In this document: positions 35,978 to 45,296 of the stretch, one piece after another
Layout of the letters: every line of letters starts with the position of its first letter
How positions within the stretch are numbered: position 1 is the stretch's first letter
Assembly (NCBI RefSeq): GCF_018343515.1
Contig: NZ_JAGYPD010000003.1
Coordinates: forward strand, 1-64,000
Direction of reading: 5' to 3'
From: Bacillus sp. FJAT-50079
GTDB lineage: Bacteria; Bacillota; Bacilli; Bacillales; Bacillaceae_C
Length of the DNA stretch: 64,000 nucleotides
Notes under the pieces: generated by a model
What the model saw: the letters and a program-made list of their open reading frames with translations, nothing else
Told to the model about the DNA's origin: nothing
Databases searched by the model: none
Program-made: the position numbers and the translations under genes

Positions 35978-37477
35978 ATGGTTAAAAGGTTAAAATCACT
36001 AAAGTTGCTCTCGATTTTCGTACTCGCATTTATCGTAGCGTTGGCAGGTTGTGCTTCAGGGGAAAAAACGGCAAGCACAGGGGCAGAATCTAATGAGGAT
36101 GATGAAGAGGTTGTCGAACTTACATTAGCCATGCTAACAGGTGGAAATGTTGATGATCTAAAATTGGTAGAAGAAGAAATTAATAAAATTACCCAAGAGA
36201 AAATTAGTGCTAGAGTAAATCTTTTGGGGATAGGCTATTCAGCATGGCAACAACAAACAAACCTAATGATGACAGGTAATGAAAAATTGGATCTAATTAT
36301 AACGATGGGTGCCATGAATTTTGGTTCCCAAGCAGTAAAAGGCCAGATTATTCCATTAGATGACTTACTCGTATCACATGGTCAAGGGATTATAGATGTA
36401 GTACCAGAACATATGCTGGAAGCAACGAAAATTAACGGAATTAGTTATTCAGTTCCTAGTATTAAAGACTGGGCGATTGACTATGGCTTTATTATGAGAA
36501 AGGACCTTGTGGAAAAGTATAATATTGATCTTACCCAAATCAAGACTTATGAAGATCTAGGTCCTGTTTTTCAGACAATATTAGACAATGAACCAGGGAT
36601 CTATCCAATGGCTAACACAAAGCTACAAACACCAGCTGGAAGGATATCTGAACAGTATTTTGACGGATTAGGGGACTCTTTAGGGGTGCTCTCTATGGAA
36701 GGTGATGGCGAGGTCGAGAATATGTTCGATCACTCTGATTATAAGAAGTCAATAGATTTAGTAAGAGAATGGTTCCTGGCGGGCTATATAATGAAAGATG
36801 CGGCTACTTCAGACGATGATTCTGCAAGTATTGTGAAATCAGGAAAAGGTTTTGGTTATTTTAGTCATATGAAACCAGGGTATGAGTCTCAAGAAAGTCG
36901 ATTAACAGGTTATGAAATGGTTGCAGTAAGGTTTACTGAACCTCAATTAACAACTAGTAGAGCTACTACTTTTATGATGTCAATTCCTAAAAATAGTCAA
37001 ACTCCCGAAAAGGCAATGGAGTTCATGAATCTTCTCTATACAGATGCAGAAATTATGAATTTGTTTGCTAATGGAATTGAGGGCAAACATTATATTGTGA
37101 AGGATGAAGGTGTTATTGCTTTGCCAGAAGGAGTAACCAAAAGTGGCTATACTTTTGGTGCATTCATGATTGGAAACAATTTCCTCACATATCCATGGGA
37201 AGCAAACGGTCCAGATTACTGGGATAAAATGGACAAATTTAATAGAAAGGCTAGACTTTCTCCAGCCTTCGGTTTTACTTTTAATCCAGATCCAGTTAAG
37301 ACGGAAATTGCAGCAGCTACAAATGTCTTAAATCAATATCGAGCAGGTCTGGAAACGGGTACCTTAGATCCCGAAAAGAGTTTGCAAGAATTTAATGAAA
37401 AGTTAAAAGCAGCTGGTCTTGACAAAATTATTGCCGAGAAGCAAAAACAATTGGATGAGTGGCGAACTGCAAAATAA
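35978..37477 (+). CDS. Extracellular sugar-binding lipoprotein (LplA/YtcQ type), paralogue 1
   Basis: 499 residues. Lipoprotein signal peptide with LAGC (Cys about 25), an acidic linker, then a family-1 solute-binding fold. It holds WQQQTNLMMTGNEKLDL, PLDDLLVSHGQGI and PSIKDWAIDYGFIMRKDL. It captures a saccharide for the LplB/LplC-type permeases downstream. It is a tandem paralogue of the next gene, with long identical blocks and near-identical C-termini (NQYRAGLETGTLDPEKSLQ). AAGGGGGAT upstream. cre at 35936 suggests catabolite repression; the YesM/YesN pair probably activates it. Confidence 0.92.
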   Translation: MVKRLKSLKLLSIFVLAFIVALAGCASGEKTASTGAESNEDDEEVVELTLAMLTGGNVDDLKLVEEEINKITQEKISARVNLLGIGYSAWQQQTNLMMTGNEKLDLIITMGAMNFGSQAVKGQIIPLDDLLVSHGQGIIDVVPEHMLEATKINGISYSVPSIKDWAIDYGFIMRKDLVEKYNIDLTQIKTYEDLGPVFQTILDNEPGIYPMANTKLQTPAGRISEQYFDGLGDSLGVLSMEGDGEVENMFDHSDYKKSIDLVREWFLAGYIMKDAATSDDDSASIVKSGKGFGYFSHMKPGYESQESRLTGYEMVAVRFTEPQLTTSRATTFMMSIPKNSQTPEKAMEFMNLLYTDAEIMNLFANGIEGKHYIVKDEGVIALPEGVTKSGYTFGAFMIGNNFLTYPWEANGPDYWDKMDKFNRKARLSPAFGFTFNPDPVKTEIAAATNVLNQYRAGLETGTLDPEKSLQEFNEKLKAAGLDKIIAEKQKQLDEWRTAK

Positions 37478-37856
37478 AAATTAGTGGCAAATTTAATGAT
37501 TGATCTATTCATTAACGGTCAGCAAGACTCCCGCCTTTAACTTAGAAGTTTAGGTGGGAGCTGCTGCTCGTAGAAACCCGATTGTTGAAACTAACAATGG
37601 AGGACAAAAGAAAAAGCTATAAATATCTTATCAAACATACCTCACCATTTTATTATTAAAAAAACAACTTGATTTCATATTTCCTTTTATAGATGGTACA
37701 GAACAGTCTGAAAAGTTAAAGTGGAAAGTCGTTAGATTGAATGTGGTTAATCCTAGAGTTAGGTAACATTAATAGTACAAAATGGATCAGATAGCTTATG
37801 TAAAAAAAATGTTAACGCTTACCTTTAGTTAAGTTAACTACATAGGAGGATTTAGT
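37478..37856. promoter_or_regulatory. 379-bp gap between binding-protein genes with cre-like site and dyad
   Basis: No gene is seen. It carries a hairpin at 37529-37561, a cre-like TGTTAACGCTTACC (37810-37823, two mismatches), and a perfect dyad TAGTTAA-G-TTAACTA (37826-37840) just before AGGAGG. So paralogue 2 probably has its own regulated promoter. Confidence 0.5.
37529..37561. repeat. Hairpin resembling an IS200/IS605-type end
   Basis: CTCCCGCCT and AGGTGGGAG form a 9-bp stem (one G:U); AACTT and AAGTT pair inside. From memory, CCCRCCT...AGGTGGGAG hairpins mark ends of IS200/IS605 (tnpB) elements in bacilli. No transposase or TnpB is nearby, so it would be a remnant. Confidence 0.35.
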
Positions 37857-39350
37857 ATGGTAGAAAAATTAAAAACATTAAGGATGCTCCCGCTTCTTGC
37901 ACTGGCATTTATTGTAGCACTAGCAGGTTGTGCTTCTGGAGGAAAAACGGCAAGTTCAGGAGGGAATTCCAGCAATGAAGAAAATGTCGAACTCACATTA
38001 GCCATGATGTTTTCAACGAATTCGGATGATATCAAATTGGTGGAAGGAGAAATCAATAAGATTACAAAAGAAAAAATTAATGCTACTGTGAATCTTTTAC
38101 CAATTGGAGGCGCAGCATGGCAACAGCAAACAAACCTAATGATGACAGGTAATGAAAAATTGGATCTCCTTGTAACTTTTGGTGGTATGGGGTATGGAAC
38201 ACAAGCAGTAAAAGGTCAGATAATTCCTTTAGACGATTTACTTGTATCCCATGGTCAGGGGATTTTAGACGTAGTCCCTGAGCACATGCTTGAGGCAACA
38301 AAAATAAAAGGGATTACCTACGGGGTTCCGAGTATTAAAGACTGGGCGACAGATTATGGTTTTCTTATGAGAAAAGACCTCGTGGAAAAATATAATATTG
38401 ATCTCTCTCAAGTGGAGACTTTCGAAGATCTTGGACCCGTCTTTCAAACAATTAAAGAAAATGAACCAAGCATGAATGTAATAGCAAACACAAAGCTAGT
38501 TACACCAGCTGGTAGAATATCGGACCATTACTTTGATACATTGGGAGACGCACTAGGTGTGGTTGCGATGAATGGTGACGGGAATGTCGAAAATATGTTT
38601 GAAAATCCTGATTATAAAGGATCTATCGAATTAGTAAGAGAATGGTTCCAAGCAGGATATATCATAAAGGATGCTGCTACCTCCGATGAAACAATGGAGA
38701 ATATTGTTAAAGCTGGCAAGGGGTTTGGATTTTTCTCCCATATGAAACCGGGATATGAATCACAACAAAGTCGTTTAACAGGTTATGAAATGGTTGCAGT
38801 AAGATTAGCAGATGCGATTTTGCCTACTACTAGAGCAACCAGTATGATGATGTCGATTCCTAGAAATAGCAAATACCCTGAAAAGGCAATGGAATTAATG
38901 AATCTACTTTATACTGATGCGGATATTATGAATTTGATTGCGAATGGAATTGAGGGCAAACATTATATCGTGAAGGATGAAGGTGTCATTGCTAAGCCAG
39001 AAGGTCTTATTGAGAGTGGGTACACATTTGGAGCATGGCAAATTGGAAACAACTTCCTTACTAGTCCATGGGAGGAAAATGGCCCTGATTATTGGGAACA
39101 AATGAAGGAACATAATGAAAATGCAACTCTTTCACCAGTCTTTGGTTTTAATTTTGACCCAGACCCAGTTAAGACGGAAATTGCGGCAGCTACAAATGTA
39201 TTAAATCAATATCGAGCGGGTCTCGAAACGGGTACATTAGACCCAGAAAAGAGTTTGCAAGAATTCAATGGAAAGTTAAAGGCGTCTGGTCTTGACAAAA
39301 TAATAGCTGAAAAGCAAAAACAGTTGGATGAGTGGCGGTCAAAAAAGTAA
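37857..39350 (+). CDS. Extracellular sugar-binding lipoprotein (LplA/YtcQ type), paralogue 2
   Basis: 497 residues. Same architecture as the preceding gene: lipobox LAGC (Cys about 25), WQQQTNLMMTGNEKLDL, PLDDLLVSHGQGI, PSIKDWATDYGFLMRKDL, and GIEGKHYIVKDEGVIA. It differs most in the first 60 residues of the mature part and in scattered ligand-region positions. Duplication followed by divergence could widen the range of ligands seen by one permease. AGGAGG precedes the ATG; a dyad and cre-like site lie upstream. Confidence 0.92.
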   Translation: MVEKLKTLRMLPLLALAFIVALAGCASGGKTASSGGNSSNEENVELTLAMMFSTNSDDIKLVEGEINKITKEKINATVNLLPIGGAAWQQQTNLMMTGNEKLDLLVTFGGMGYGTQAVKGQIIPLDDLLVSHGQGILDVVPEHMLEATKIKGITYGVPSIKDWATDYGFLMRKDLVEKYNIDLSQVETFEDLGPVFQTIKENEPSMNVIANTKLVTPAGRISDHYFDTLGDALGVVAMNGDGNVENMFENPDYKGSIELVREWFQAGYIIKDAATSDETMENIVKAGKGFGFFSHMKPGYESQQSRLTGYEMVAVRLADAILPTTRATSMMMSIPRNSKYPEKAMELMNLLYTDADIMNLIANGIEGKHYIVKDEGVIAKPEGLIESGYTFGAWQIGNNFLTSPWEENGPDYWEQMKEHNENATLSPVFGFNFDPDPVKTEIAAATNVLNQYRAGLETGTLDPEKSLQEFNGKLKASGLDKIIAEKQKQLDEWRSKK

Positions 39351-39494
39351 TAGAGTTGTATAAATAAAGAAAGCTAGAATAAATTCTACTTCTCTTTATG
39401 ATACAAGGTATGAAGGTAAGAGTGTCTGTACTAATAGTTCATATGTAACTAAATATTACAGCTGTGACTTTATAACAATCAAGGGGGGATCGTC

Positions 39495-40466
39495 GTGACT
39501 CAAGTAGCAGTAAAACCATTAAATACAAAGTCTGTATCTCAATCAAAATTGCAAAAGAAGATGGCCAAATTTAAAAGGTACCTACCTCTCTTCATCATGA
39601 TGACACCTGGATTGATTTATTTACTTATTAATAATTATCTACCGATGTTCGGGATGATCATTGCTTTTAAAGATATTAATTATGCTAAAGGAATATTAGG
39701 CAGTGACTGGGTTGGCTTCCAAAATTTCAAGTATTTGTTTAGCACACAGGATGCCTTCATTATTACGCGAAATACGATTTTGTATAACGGAGGATTTATT
39801 ATAATTAATACAGTCGTGGCTTTGGCCTTGGCGATTATGCTTAATGAAATTAAAAGTAAATTTTTAGCGCGATTTTATCAAAGTGCCATTTTACTGCCAT
39901 TTCTAATTTCAATGGTTATTGTTAGTTATTTAACTTATGCCTTTTTAAGCACAGATGTGGGTTTCTTCAACAAGACAATTCTTCCGATGCTAGGGTTGGA
40001 AGAGATTTCGTGGTACACGGAGGCGTATGTTTGGCCGTACATCTTGACAATTGTGAATACGTGGAAGGGTGTAGGATTTCTATGTGTTATTTATCTAGCA
40101 TCTATAGTTGGGATTGACCCAGAGCTTTACGAAGCTGCTGAACTAGACGGGGCAACGAAATGGAATAAAATCTGGCATATTACACTCCCGACGATCATGC
40201 CAATTATTGTAATGATGACATTACTTGGAATTGGGCGTATTTTCTACTCCGACTTCGGACTATTCTTCCAAGTGCCAATGAATTCAGGTGCAATCTATGA
40301 TACTACAAATGTAATTGATACGTATGTATATCGTGGACTAATGCAACTAGGCGATATAGGAATGTCAGCGGCCGCGGGTCTTTATCAATCAATTGTAGGG
40401 TTCATCCTTGTACTCTTGTCGAACTGGTTTGTTCGTAGAAAAAGCAAAGATAACGCATTATTTTAA
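39495..40466 (+). CDS. Sugar ABC transporter permease (LplB type)
   Basis: 323 residues, six helices after a cytosolic N-terminus. The binding-protein-dependent permease motif EAAELDGATKWNKIWHITLPT (EAA loop) is present, and PGLIYLLINNYLPMFGMIIAF begins helix 1. GTG start with GGGGGG upstream. It pairs with the next permease. No ATPase is encoded nearby, as usual for CUT1 systems of bacilli that share the MsmX ATPase. Confidence 0.92.
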   Translation: MTQVAVKPLNTKSVSQSKLQKKMAKFKRYLPLFIMMTPGLIYLLINNYLPMFGMIIAFKDINYAKGILGSDWVGFQNFKYLFSTQDAFIITRNTILYNGGFIIINTVVALALAIMLNEIKSKFLARFYQSAILLPFLISMVIVSYLTYAFLSTDVGFFNKTILPMLGLEEISWYTEAYVWPYILTIVNTWKGVGFLCVIYLASIVGIDPELYEAAELDGATKWNKIWHITLPTIMPIIVMMTLLGIGRIFYSDFGLFFQVPMNSGAIYDTTNVIDTYVYRGLMQLGDIGMSAAAGLYQSIVGFILVLLSNWFVRRKSKDNALF

Positions 40467-40482
40467 AAGGAGTTGATTGATA

Positions 40483-41370
40483 ATGGTTACATCTGATCGA
40501 TTAACACAATGGGTTTCTCATATTTTTCTAATTTTTGTGACGGCGGCAAGTATCATTCCATTTATCATTCTACTATCATCTTCTTTTACATCTGAAGACG
40601 CGATTTTAAGAGATGGATATAACTTTATTCCAAAGGAATTTAGTTTTGCAGCCTATGAATATTTAATTAATGGTTCCAGTGAAATTTTTAGAGCGTATGG
40701 AATTACTGTATTCGTAACCGTTTTTGGAACGGTCGCAAGCTTAGCGATAACCGCGCTGCTCGCTTATGCGCTTTCAAGAAGAGATATTCCAATGCGTAAC
40801 ACTTTATCTTTTCTCGTATTCTTTACCCTATTGTTCAATGGCGGACTAGTTCCAACATATCTAGTGTATACACAAATGTTCGATGTTAAAAACACGATTT
40901 GGGCATTGATTGTTCCTGGATTATTAATGAATGGTTTTAATGTATTGTTAATGAGATCGTTTTTTATTACGTCCATCCCAGAGGCAATCCTCGAATCTGC
41001 TAGGATCGACGGTGCTGGGGAGTTTAAAACTTTCTTTTTAATTGTTCTCCCACTATCCTTGCCGATATTAGCGACGATTGGCTTGCTTCAAACGATTCAT
41101 TATTGGAACGATTGGTTTAATGGGCTAATTTATATTACGGACCCGAAGATGTTCAGTATACAAAACATTTTGAACAGAATGATGTCTGATATTGAGTTTT
41201 TATCAAGTGGTGCCTTAGATACGAATGCAAGTGAAGCAATGGCTCAAATTCCTAGCACTGCAGTACGAATGGCAATTGCAGTTATTGGGGTAATCCCTAT
41301 TTTGATAGCGTATCCATTCTTTCAAAAATATTTGGTCAAAGGGATTGCGCTTGGTGCTGTGAAAGGATAA
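40483..41370 (+). CDS. Sugar ABC transporter permease (LplC/YtcP type)
   Basis: 295 residues, six helices. EAA-loop region ESARIDGAGEFKTFFLIVLPLSLP. ATG at 40483 chosen (AAAAGGAG, 10-nt spacer); the TTG at 40477 is only 4 nt from that site. It forms the second half of the CUT1 channel with the upstream permease; the two binding proteins feed it. Confidence 0.92.
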   Translation: MVTSDRLTQWVSHIFLIFVTAASIIPFIILLSSSFTSEDAILRDGYNFIPKEFSFAAYEYLINGSSEIFRAYGITVFVTVFGTVASLAITALLAYALSRRDIPMRNTLSFLVFFTLLFNGGLVPTYLVYTQMFDVKNTIWALIVPGLLMNGFNVLLMRSFFITSIPEAILESARIDGAGEFKTFFLIVLPLSLPILATIGLLQTIHYWNDWFNGLIYITDPKMFSIQNILNRMMSDIEFLSSGALDTNASEAMAQIPSTAVRMAIAVIGVIPILIAYPFFQKYLVKGIALGAVKG

Positions 41371-41403
41371 ATGTATTTTTCAAAACTATAATTGGAGGGA
41401 GAA

Positions 41404-42573
41404 ATGATTATGAAAGATGTTAGATTAGGCATTATCGGATTAGGAGCAGAAGGTGGAATATATGGAAGATTAATTAAAGAAGGTAAAGTGAAAAACATGG
41501 TTATTGGGGCAATTTGTGATATTGATCCAGCTAAAAAGATACTGGCAGCAGAAAATTATCCGGACATCCCTTTTTATGATAACTATATTGATATGCTTGA
41601 AAGCGGTGATATCGATGCAGTAGTAACGACTGTTCCCCATTATTTGCACCCAGAAATGGGAATTGAAGCATTGAAGAGAGACATTCATGCATTGGTTGAG
41701 AAACCGGCGGGTGTTTATACGAAACAGGTGAAAGAGTTAAATGAATTTGCAGCAGCAAAACCTGAATTAACATTTGCTATTTTCTTTAATCAAAGAACGA
41801 ATCCGCTCTACCAGAAATTGAAGGAACTGATTGACGGTGGTGAGATTGGAGAAATTCGCCGGACGAATTGGATTATTACAACATGGTGGAGACCACAAGG
41901 ATACTATGATCAAAGTGAATGGAGGGCAACATGGAAAGGTGAAGGTGGAGGGGTACTTGTGAATCAAGCTCCACATCAATTAGATTTGCTTCAGTGGATT
42001 TGTGGTATGCCAAAGAAGGTATATTCCAACGTGAAATATGGCTACCAACGAAATATCGCCGTGGAAGACGACGTAACGGCTATACTTGATTATGGAAATG
42101 GAGCTACGGGGGTATTTATTACAGCTACCCATGATGTTGTCGGAACAGACCGTTTTGAAATATTGGGGGATAAAGGAAAAATTGTTGTAGATGATAGTAA
42201 GAAAATTACTATTAAACGCCTGCATAAATCTGAGTCTGAAATGAGCTCATCAATGAGCATGCAAGATGTGATGAAAATTTTCATGAGCGAAGGAGCGTCA
42301 GATATTTACAGTGAAGAAGTAATCGAATTTAACAGTGTATGGGGTGCCCAGCACATATCCGTTTTAGAAAACTTCGCTGCCAATGTTTTAGATGGTACAC
42401 CTTTAATTGCACCTGGAAGTGATGGTATTAACGGAGTAACATTAGCCAATGCAATCCATCTGTCCAGTTGGTTAGGAAAAGAAGTAGAGATTCCAGTTGA
42501 TGGGGATCTTTATTTAGCTGAATTAAATAAAAAGATTGAAGAAGAAAAGAAAAATCCAGTTACAATAATATAG
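41404..42573 (+). CDS. Gfo/Idh/MocA-family oxidoreductase
   Basis: 389 residues. Rossmann motif LGIIGLGAEGG near residue 8, and the family EKPAG (catalytic Lys) near 100. The C-terminal substrate domain contains WWRPQGYYDQSEWRATW and the GGVLVNQAPHQLDLLQWICG segment (HxxD-type). Such enzymes oxidise or reduce sugar hydroxyls with NAD(P), often in glycoside catabolism by 3-keto intermediates. It sits directly after the permeases and before a TIM-barrel partner, so it probably processes the imported sugar. ATG 41404 has GGAGG 5 nt upstream. Confidence 0.88.
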   Translation: MIMKDVRLGIIGLGAEGGIYGRLIKEGKVKNMVIGAICDIDPAKKILAAENYPDIPFYDNYIDMLESGDIDAVVTTVPHYLHPEMGIEALKRDIHALVEKPAGVYTKQVKELNEFAAAKPELTFAIFFNQRTNPLYQKLKELIDGGEIGEIRRTNWIITTWWRPQGYYDQSEWRATWKGEGGGVLVNQAPHQLDLLQWICGMPKKVYSNVKYGYQRNIAVEDDVTAILDYGNGATGVFITATHDVVGTDRFEILGDKGKIVVDDSKKITIKRLHKSESEMSSSMSMQDVMKIFMSEGASDIYSEEVIEFNSVWGAQHISVLENFAANVLDGTPLIAPGSDGINGVTLANAIHLSSWLGKEVEIPVDGDLYLAELNKKIEEEKKNPVTII

Positions 42574-42587
42574 GAGGATTGATTTAT

Positions 42588-43469
42588 ATGAATAAAACTA
42601 AAATTGGTGTTCAAATGATGATGCTAAAAGGGAAAGTAGAAGAACTAGGTGTCTATGAAACAATGAAAAAGATTGGTGAGCTCGGTTATCGTTCAGTAGA
42701 AATCTCACAAGTTCCAATGACTCCAGAAAATGTATCTGAGTTTAAAAGAGCAAGTGAAGACTTTGATATTGAAATCGCCGCCACGTCCGCTGCCCTTGAG
42801 CCAATGATGCCTGGTATGGGGGGCGAAACATTAACAACTGATTTTGACAAAATTGTTAGCGATTGCAAAGCCCTTAAATGCAACTTCATCCGTATTGGCA
42901 TGCTGCCATTCACCGCAATAGGTGATAAAGATAAAATCATGGATTTTATCCAAAAAGCTGAAGCAATGGCGGAAAAATTAGCTGATCATAGGATCGAACT
43001 TTATTATCATAACCACCATATCGAATTTCAGAAATATGATGGGGAGTATTTAATCGATTTGATGAGGGCCGGTACATCTAAGATTGGTTTTGAACTAGAT
43101 GTTCACTGGATTCAACGCGGTGGCGAAGACCCAGTGAAAGTGATTAATAATTTCAAAGACCGCATCTCTTTAATACACTTGAAAGATTACCGAATCGGAC
43201 AAATCGATATGAGTGCTTTGCAAGGTGGAGACATAAGTAAATTCACCCAGGCTTTCAGCAATGTGATCGAATTTGCGGAAGTTGGTGAAGGAAGCTTAGA
43301 TATTAAAGCTATTATTGAAGCAGGGAAAGAAAGTGGATCAAAGTATTTCTTGATTGAACAGGACGATACATACGGTCGCGACCCGTTTGATTGCTTGAAA
43401 ACTTCTGCCGATAATTTGAAAGAACTTGGCTATGGGGATTGGTTTAAAGTATTAAATAAACAAGCGTAG
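42588..43469 (+). CDS. Sugar phosphate isomerase/epimerase-like TIM barrel (AP-endonuclease-2 family)
   Basis: 293 residues. Xylose-isomerase-like TIM barrel: ELGYRSVEISQVP, YYHNHHIEF (metal His), FELDVHWIQRGGEDP (Asp/His), LIHLKDY and EVGEGSLDIKAI with ending YFLIEQDDTYGRDP (Glu). All metal-site motifs are intact. Family members isomerise keto-sugars, dehydrate inososes or cleave 3-keto-glycosides. It is coupled by position to the MocA oxidoreductase. AGGAGG precedes the ATG at 42588. A strong terminator follows. Confidence 0.88.
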   Translation: MNKTKIGVQMMMLKGKVEELGVYETMKKIGELGYRSVEISQVPMTPENVSEFKRASEDFDIEIAATSAALEPMMPGMGGETLTTDFDKIVSDCKALKCNFIRIGMLPFTAIGDKDKIMDFIQKAEAMAEKLADHRIELYYHNHHIEFQKYDGEYLIDLMRAGTSKIGFELDVHWIQRGGEDPVKVINNFKDRISLIHLKDYRIGQIDMSALQGGDISKFTQAFSNVIEFAEVGEGSLDIKAIIEAGKESGSKYFLIEQDDTYGRDPFDCLKTSADNLKELGYGDWFKVLNKQA

Positions 43470-43477
43470 CATTCACT

Positions 43478-43517
43478 ATATACAGTGCAAATCAATTTAT
43501 TGGTTTGCACTGTATAT
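43478..43517. terminator. Perfect 14-bp hairpin terminator
   Basis: ATATACAGTGCAAA and TTTGCACTGTATAT around a 12-nt loop, followed by TATTATA. Ends the second carbohydrate operon. Confidence 0.8.
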
Positions 43518-43595
43518 TATTATAGTAATTAAATCGTATCGCTATCACGTACTAGATAGAACCACTCTGATGTTATGGTAGAAAGGGGTGTTAGT

Positions 43596-45053
43596 TTGCG
43601 CAGGCATTCAATAAAAATAGAAAATCAAAAAATACGACCGGTGCCAGTCATGATAACTCTAATGATTGGTGTATTTATTGGTCTATTCAATCAAACAGCC
43701 TTAAACATGGCTTTAACAAATATTATGAGTGATTTTCAGATTGAAGCTTCTGATGTGCAATGGTTAACGACTGCCTATCTACTCGTTCTTGGTATATTAG
43801 TTCCTGTATCAGCTGTTCTAATTCAATGGTTTACAACAAGGGAAATATTTATCACATCACTTGTATTTTCTATCATAGGAACAACGATCGCAGGTTTGTC
43901 GTTAAATTTTGAGATTCTTATACTAGCCCGTGTAGTTCAAGCGGTCGGGGCGGGGCTACTCATGCCACTAATGACAAATGTTATATTGGTCCTATATCCG
44001 CCAGAGAGACGTGGAACCATTATGGGAATCATGGTGCTTGTTATTATGGTTGCTCCAGCTATTGGTCCCACATTATCAGGTTTAATTTTAGATCGTCTGG
44101 GCTGGCAGGGGATATTCTGGATTTGTCTGCCGTTACTCGTCATTTCATTCGCCTTTGGTTTTGTTTATATGCAAAATGTTTCCACCATTACGAAACCGAA
44201 AATTGATATCCCTTCCATTTTCTTATCCACGATTGGATTTGGCGGAATTGTATTTGGATTTAGCAGTGCAGGTAAAAGCATTGATGCATGGGGGCAGCCA
44301 ATCGTATTTATGTCAATCATCGTGGGAATAACCGCCCTTGTATTATTTTCGCTGCGTCAATTTAAATTGGAAGAACCAATGTTGGATTTGCGTGTATTTA
44401 AGTTTCCTATGTTTTCACTAGGTGTAATACTGGTCTTTTTATGTATGTTGCAAATTTTATCCGTATCTATTTTACTGCCTATGTATTTAAAAGGTGGTTT
44501 GTTCTTATCTGCATTTATCGCTGGTCTTTTGTTATTGCCAGGTGGGGTTTTCAATGGAATCACATCACTTATTTCTGGACGTTTATTTGATAAACATGGA
44601 CCGAAGTATCTAGTCATAGTAGGTTTCACAATCGTTAGCATCATGACGCTTTTATTTTCACGTATATCAATAACGACTTCGGCAGCGATCATTGTCGTTT
44701 TACATAGTTGCACGCTCATGGGAGCTGCGATGATCATGAATCCGGCACAAACGAATGGATTAAATCAATTACCAAAACAACTTTACCCGTACGGAGCTGC
44801 CGTTATGGGCACCCTTCAACAAATTGCTGGTGCAATTGGAGCTGCGATAGCGATTGGGATGATGGTAGCTGGCCGAACTAAAAATATATCAGTGATGACG
44901 GAACCAGAGGCATTGACAGCAGGTATTCAAAATGCTTTTTTCTTTGCTTTCATGGTTTCCATTGCTGGTTTACTTTTGGCCCTTTTTATAAAAAAGGTAG
45001 AGAATTCGTCGCAAAAAATATCTAAGTTGAAAGAGCGGTCAATTTCATCTTAA
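43596..45053 (+). CDS. MFS transporter, DHA2 (EmrB/QacA) type
   Basis: 485 residues, 14 predicted helices. IGVFIGLFNQTALNMALTNIM in helix 1, QWLTTAYLLVLGILVPVSA, the ARVVQAVGAGLLMPL helix-4 motif B, and GPTLSGLILDRLGWQGIFW (motif C) identify the 14-TM drug:H+ antiporters such as LmrB. TTG at 43596 is preferred over ATG at 43575, because GAAAGGGGTG sits 5 nt before the TTG. Substrate unknown. No regulator adjoins it. Confidence 0.88.
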   Translation: MRRHSIKIENQKIRPVPVMITLMIGVFIGLFNQTALNMALTNIMSDFQIEASDVQWLTTAYLLVLGILVPVSAVLIQWFTTREIFITSLVFSIIGTTIAGLSLNFEILILARVVQAVGAGLLMPLMTNVILVLYPPERRGTIMGIMVLVIMVAPAIGPTLSGLILDRLGWQGIFWICLPLLVISFAFGFVYMQNVSTITKPKIDIPSIFLSTIGFGGIVFGFSSAGKSIDAWGQPIVFMSIIVGITALVLFSLRQFKLEEPMLDLRVFKFPMFSLGVILVFLCMLQILSVSILLPMYLKGGLFLSAFIAGLLLLPGGVFNGITSLISGRLFDKHGPKYLVIVGFTIVSIMTLLFSRISITTSAAIIVVLHSCTLMGAAMIMNPAQTNGLNQLPKQLYPYGAAVMGTLQQIAGAIGAAIAIGMMVAGRTKNISVMTEPEALTAGIQNAFFFAFMVSIAGLLLALFIKKVENSSQKISKLKERSISS

Positions 45054-45296
45054 ATTTGATCTACATTTACTTTGAAACAGGTGTTTCTACATTTGGCACA
45101 ATCTATGAAAGTTATGTACGGTAAGATGTCAAAGTAATGTAACTATGAAATCGGGGGATGGGCTGCATTATTCGAATTGTGGAATTATTGTTTGATTTAA
45201 GGTGTTGGAGGGACAAGTTAATTTTTATAGCCATAAGCCATTTTGTTGTTATATTCATGAGTCGTCCTAAATTCATTCGCAGGGAGGGAGAGTATT

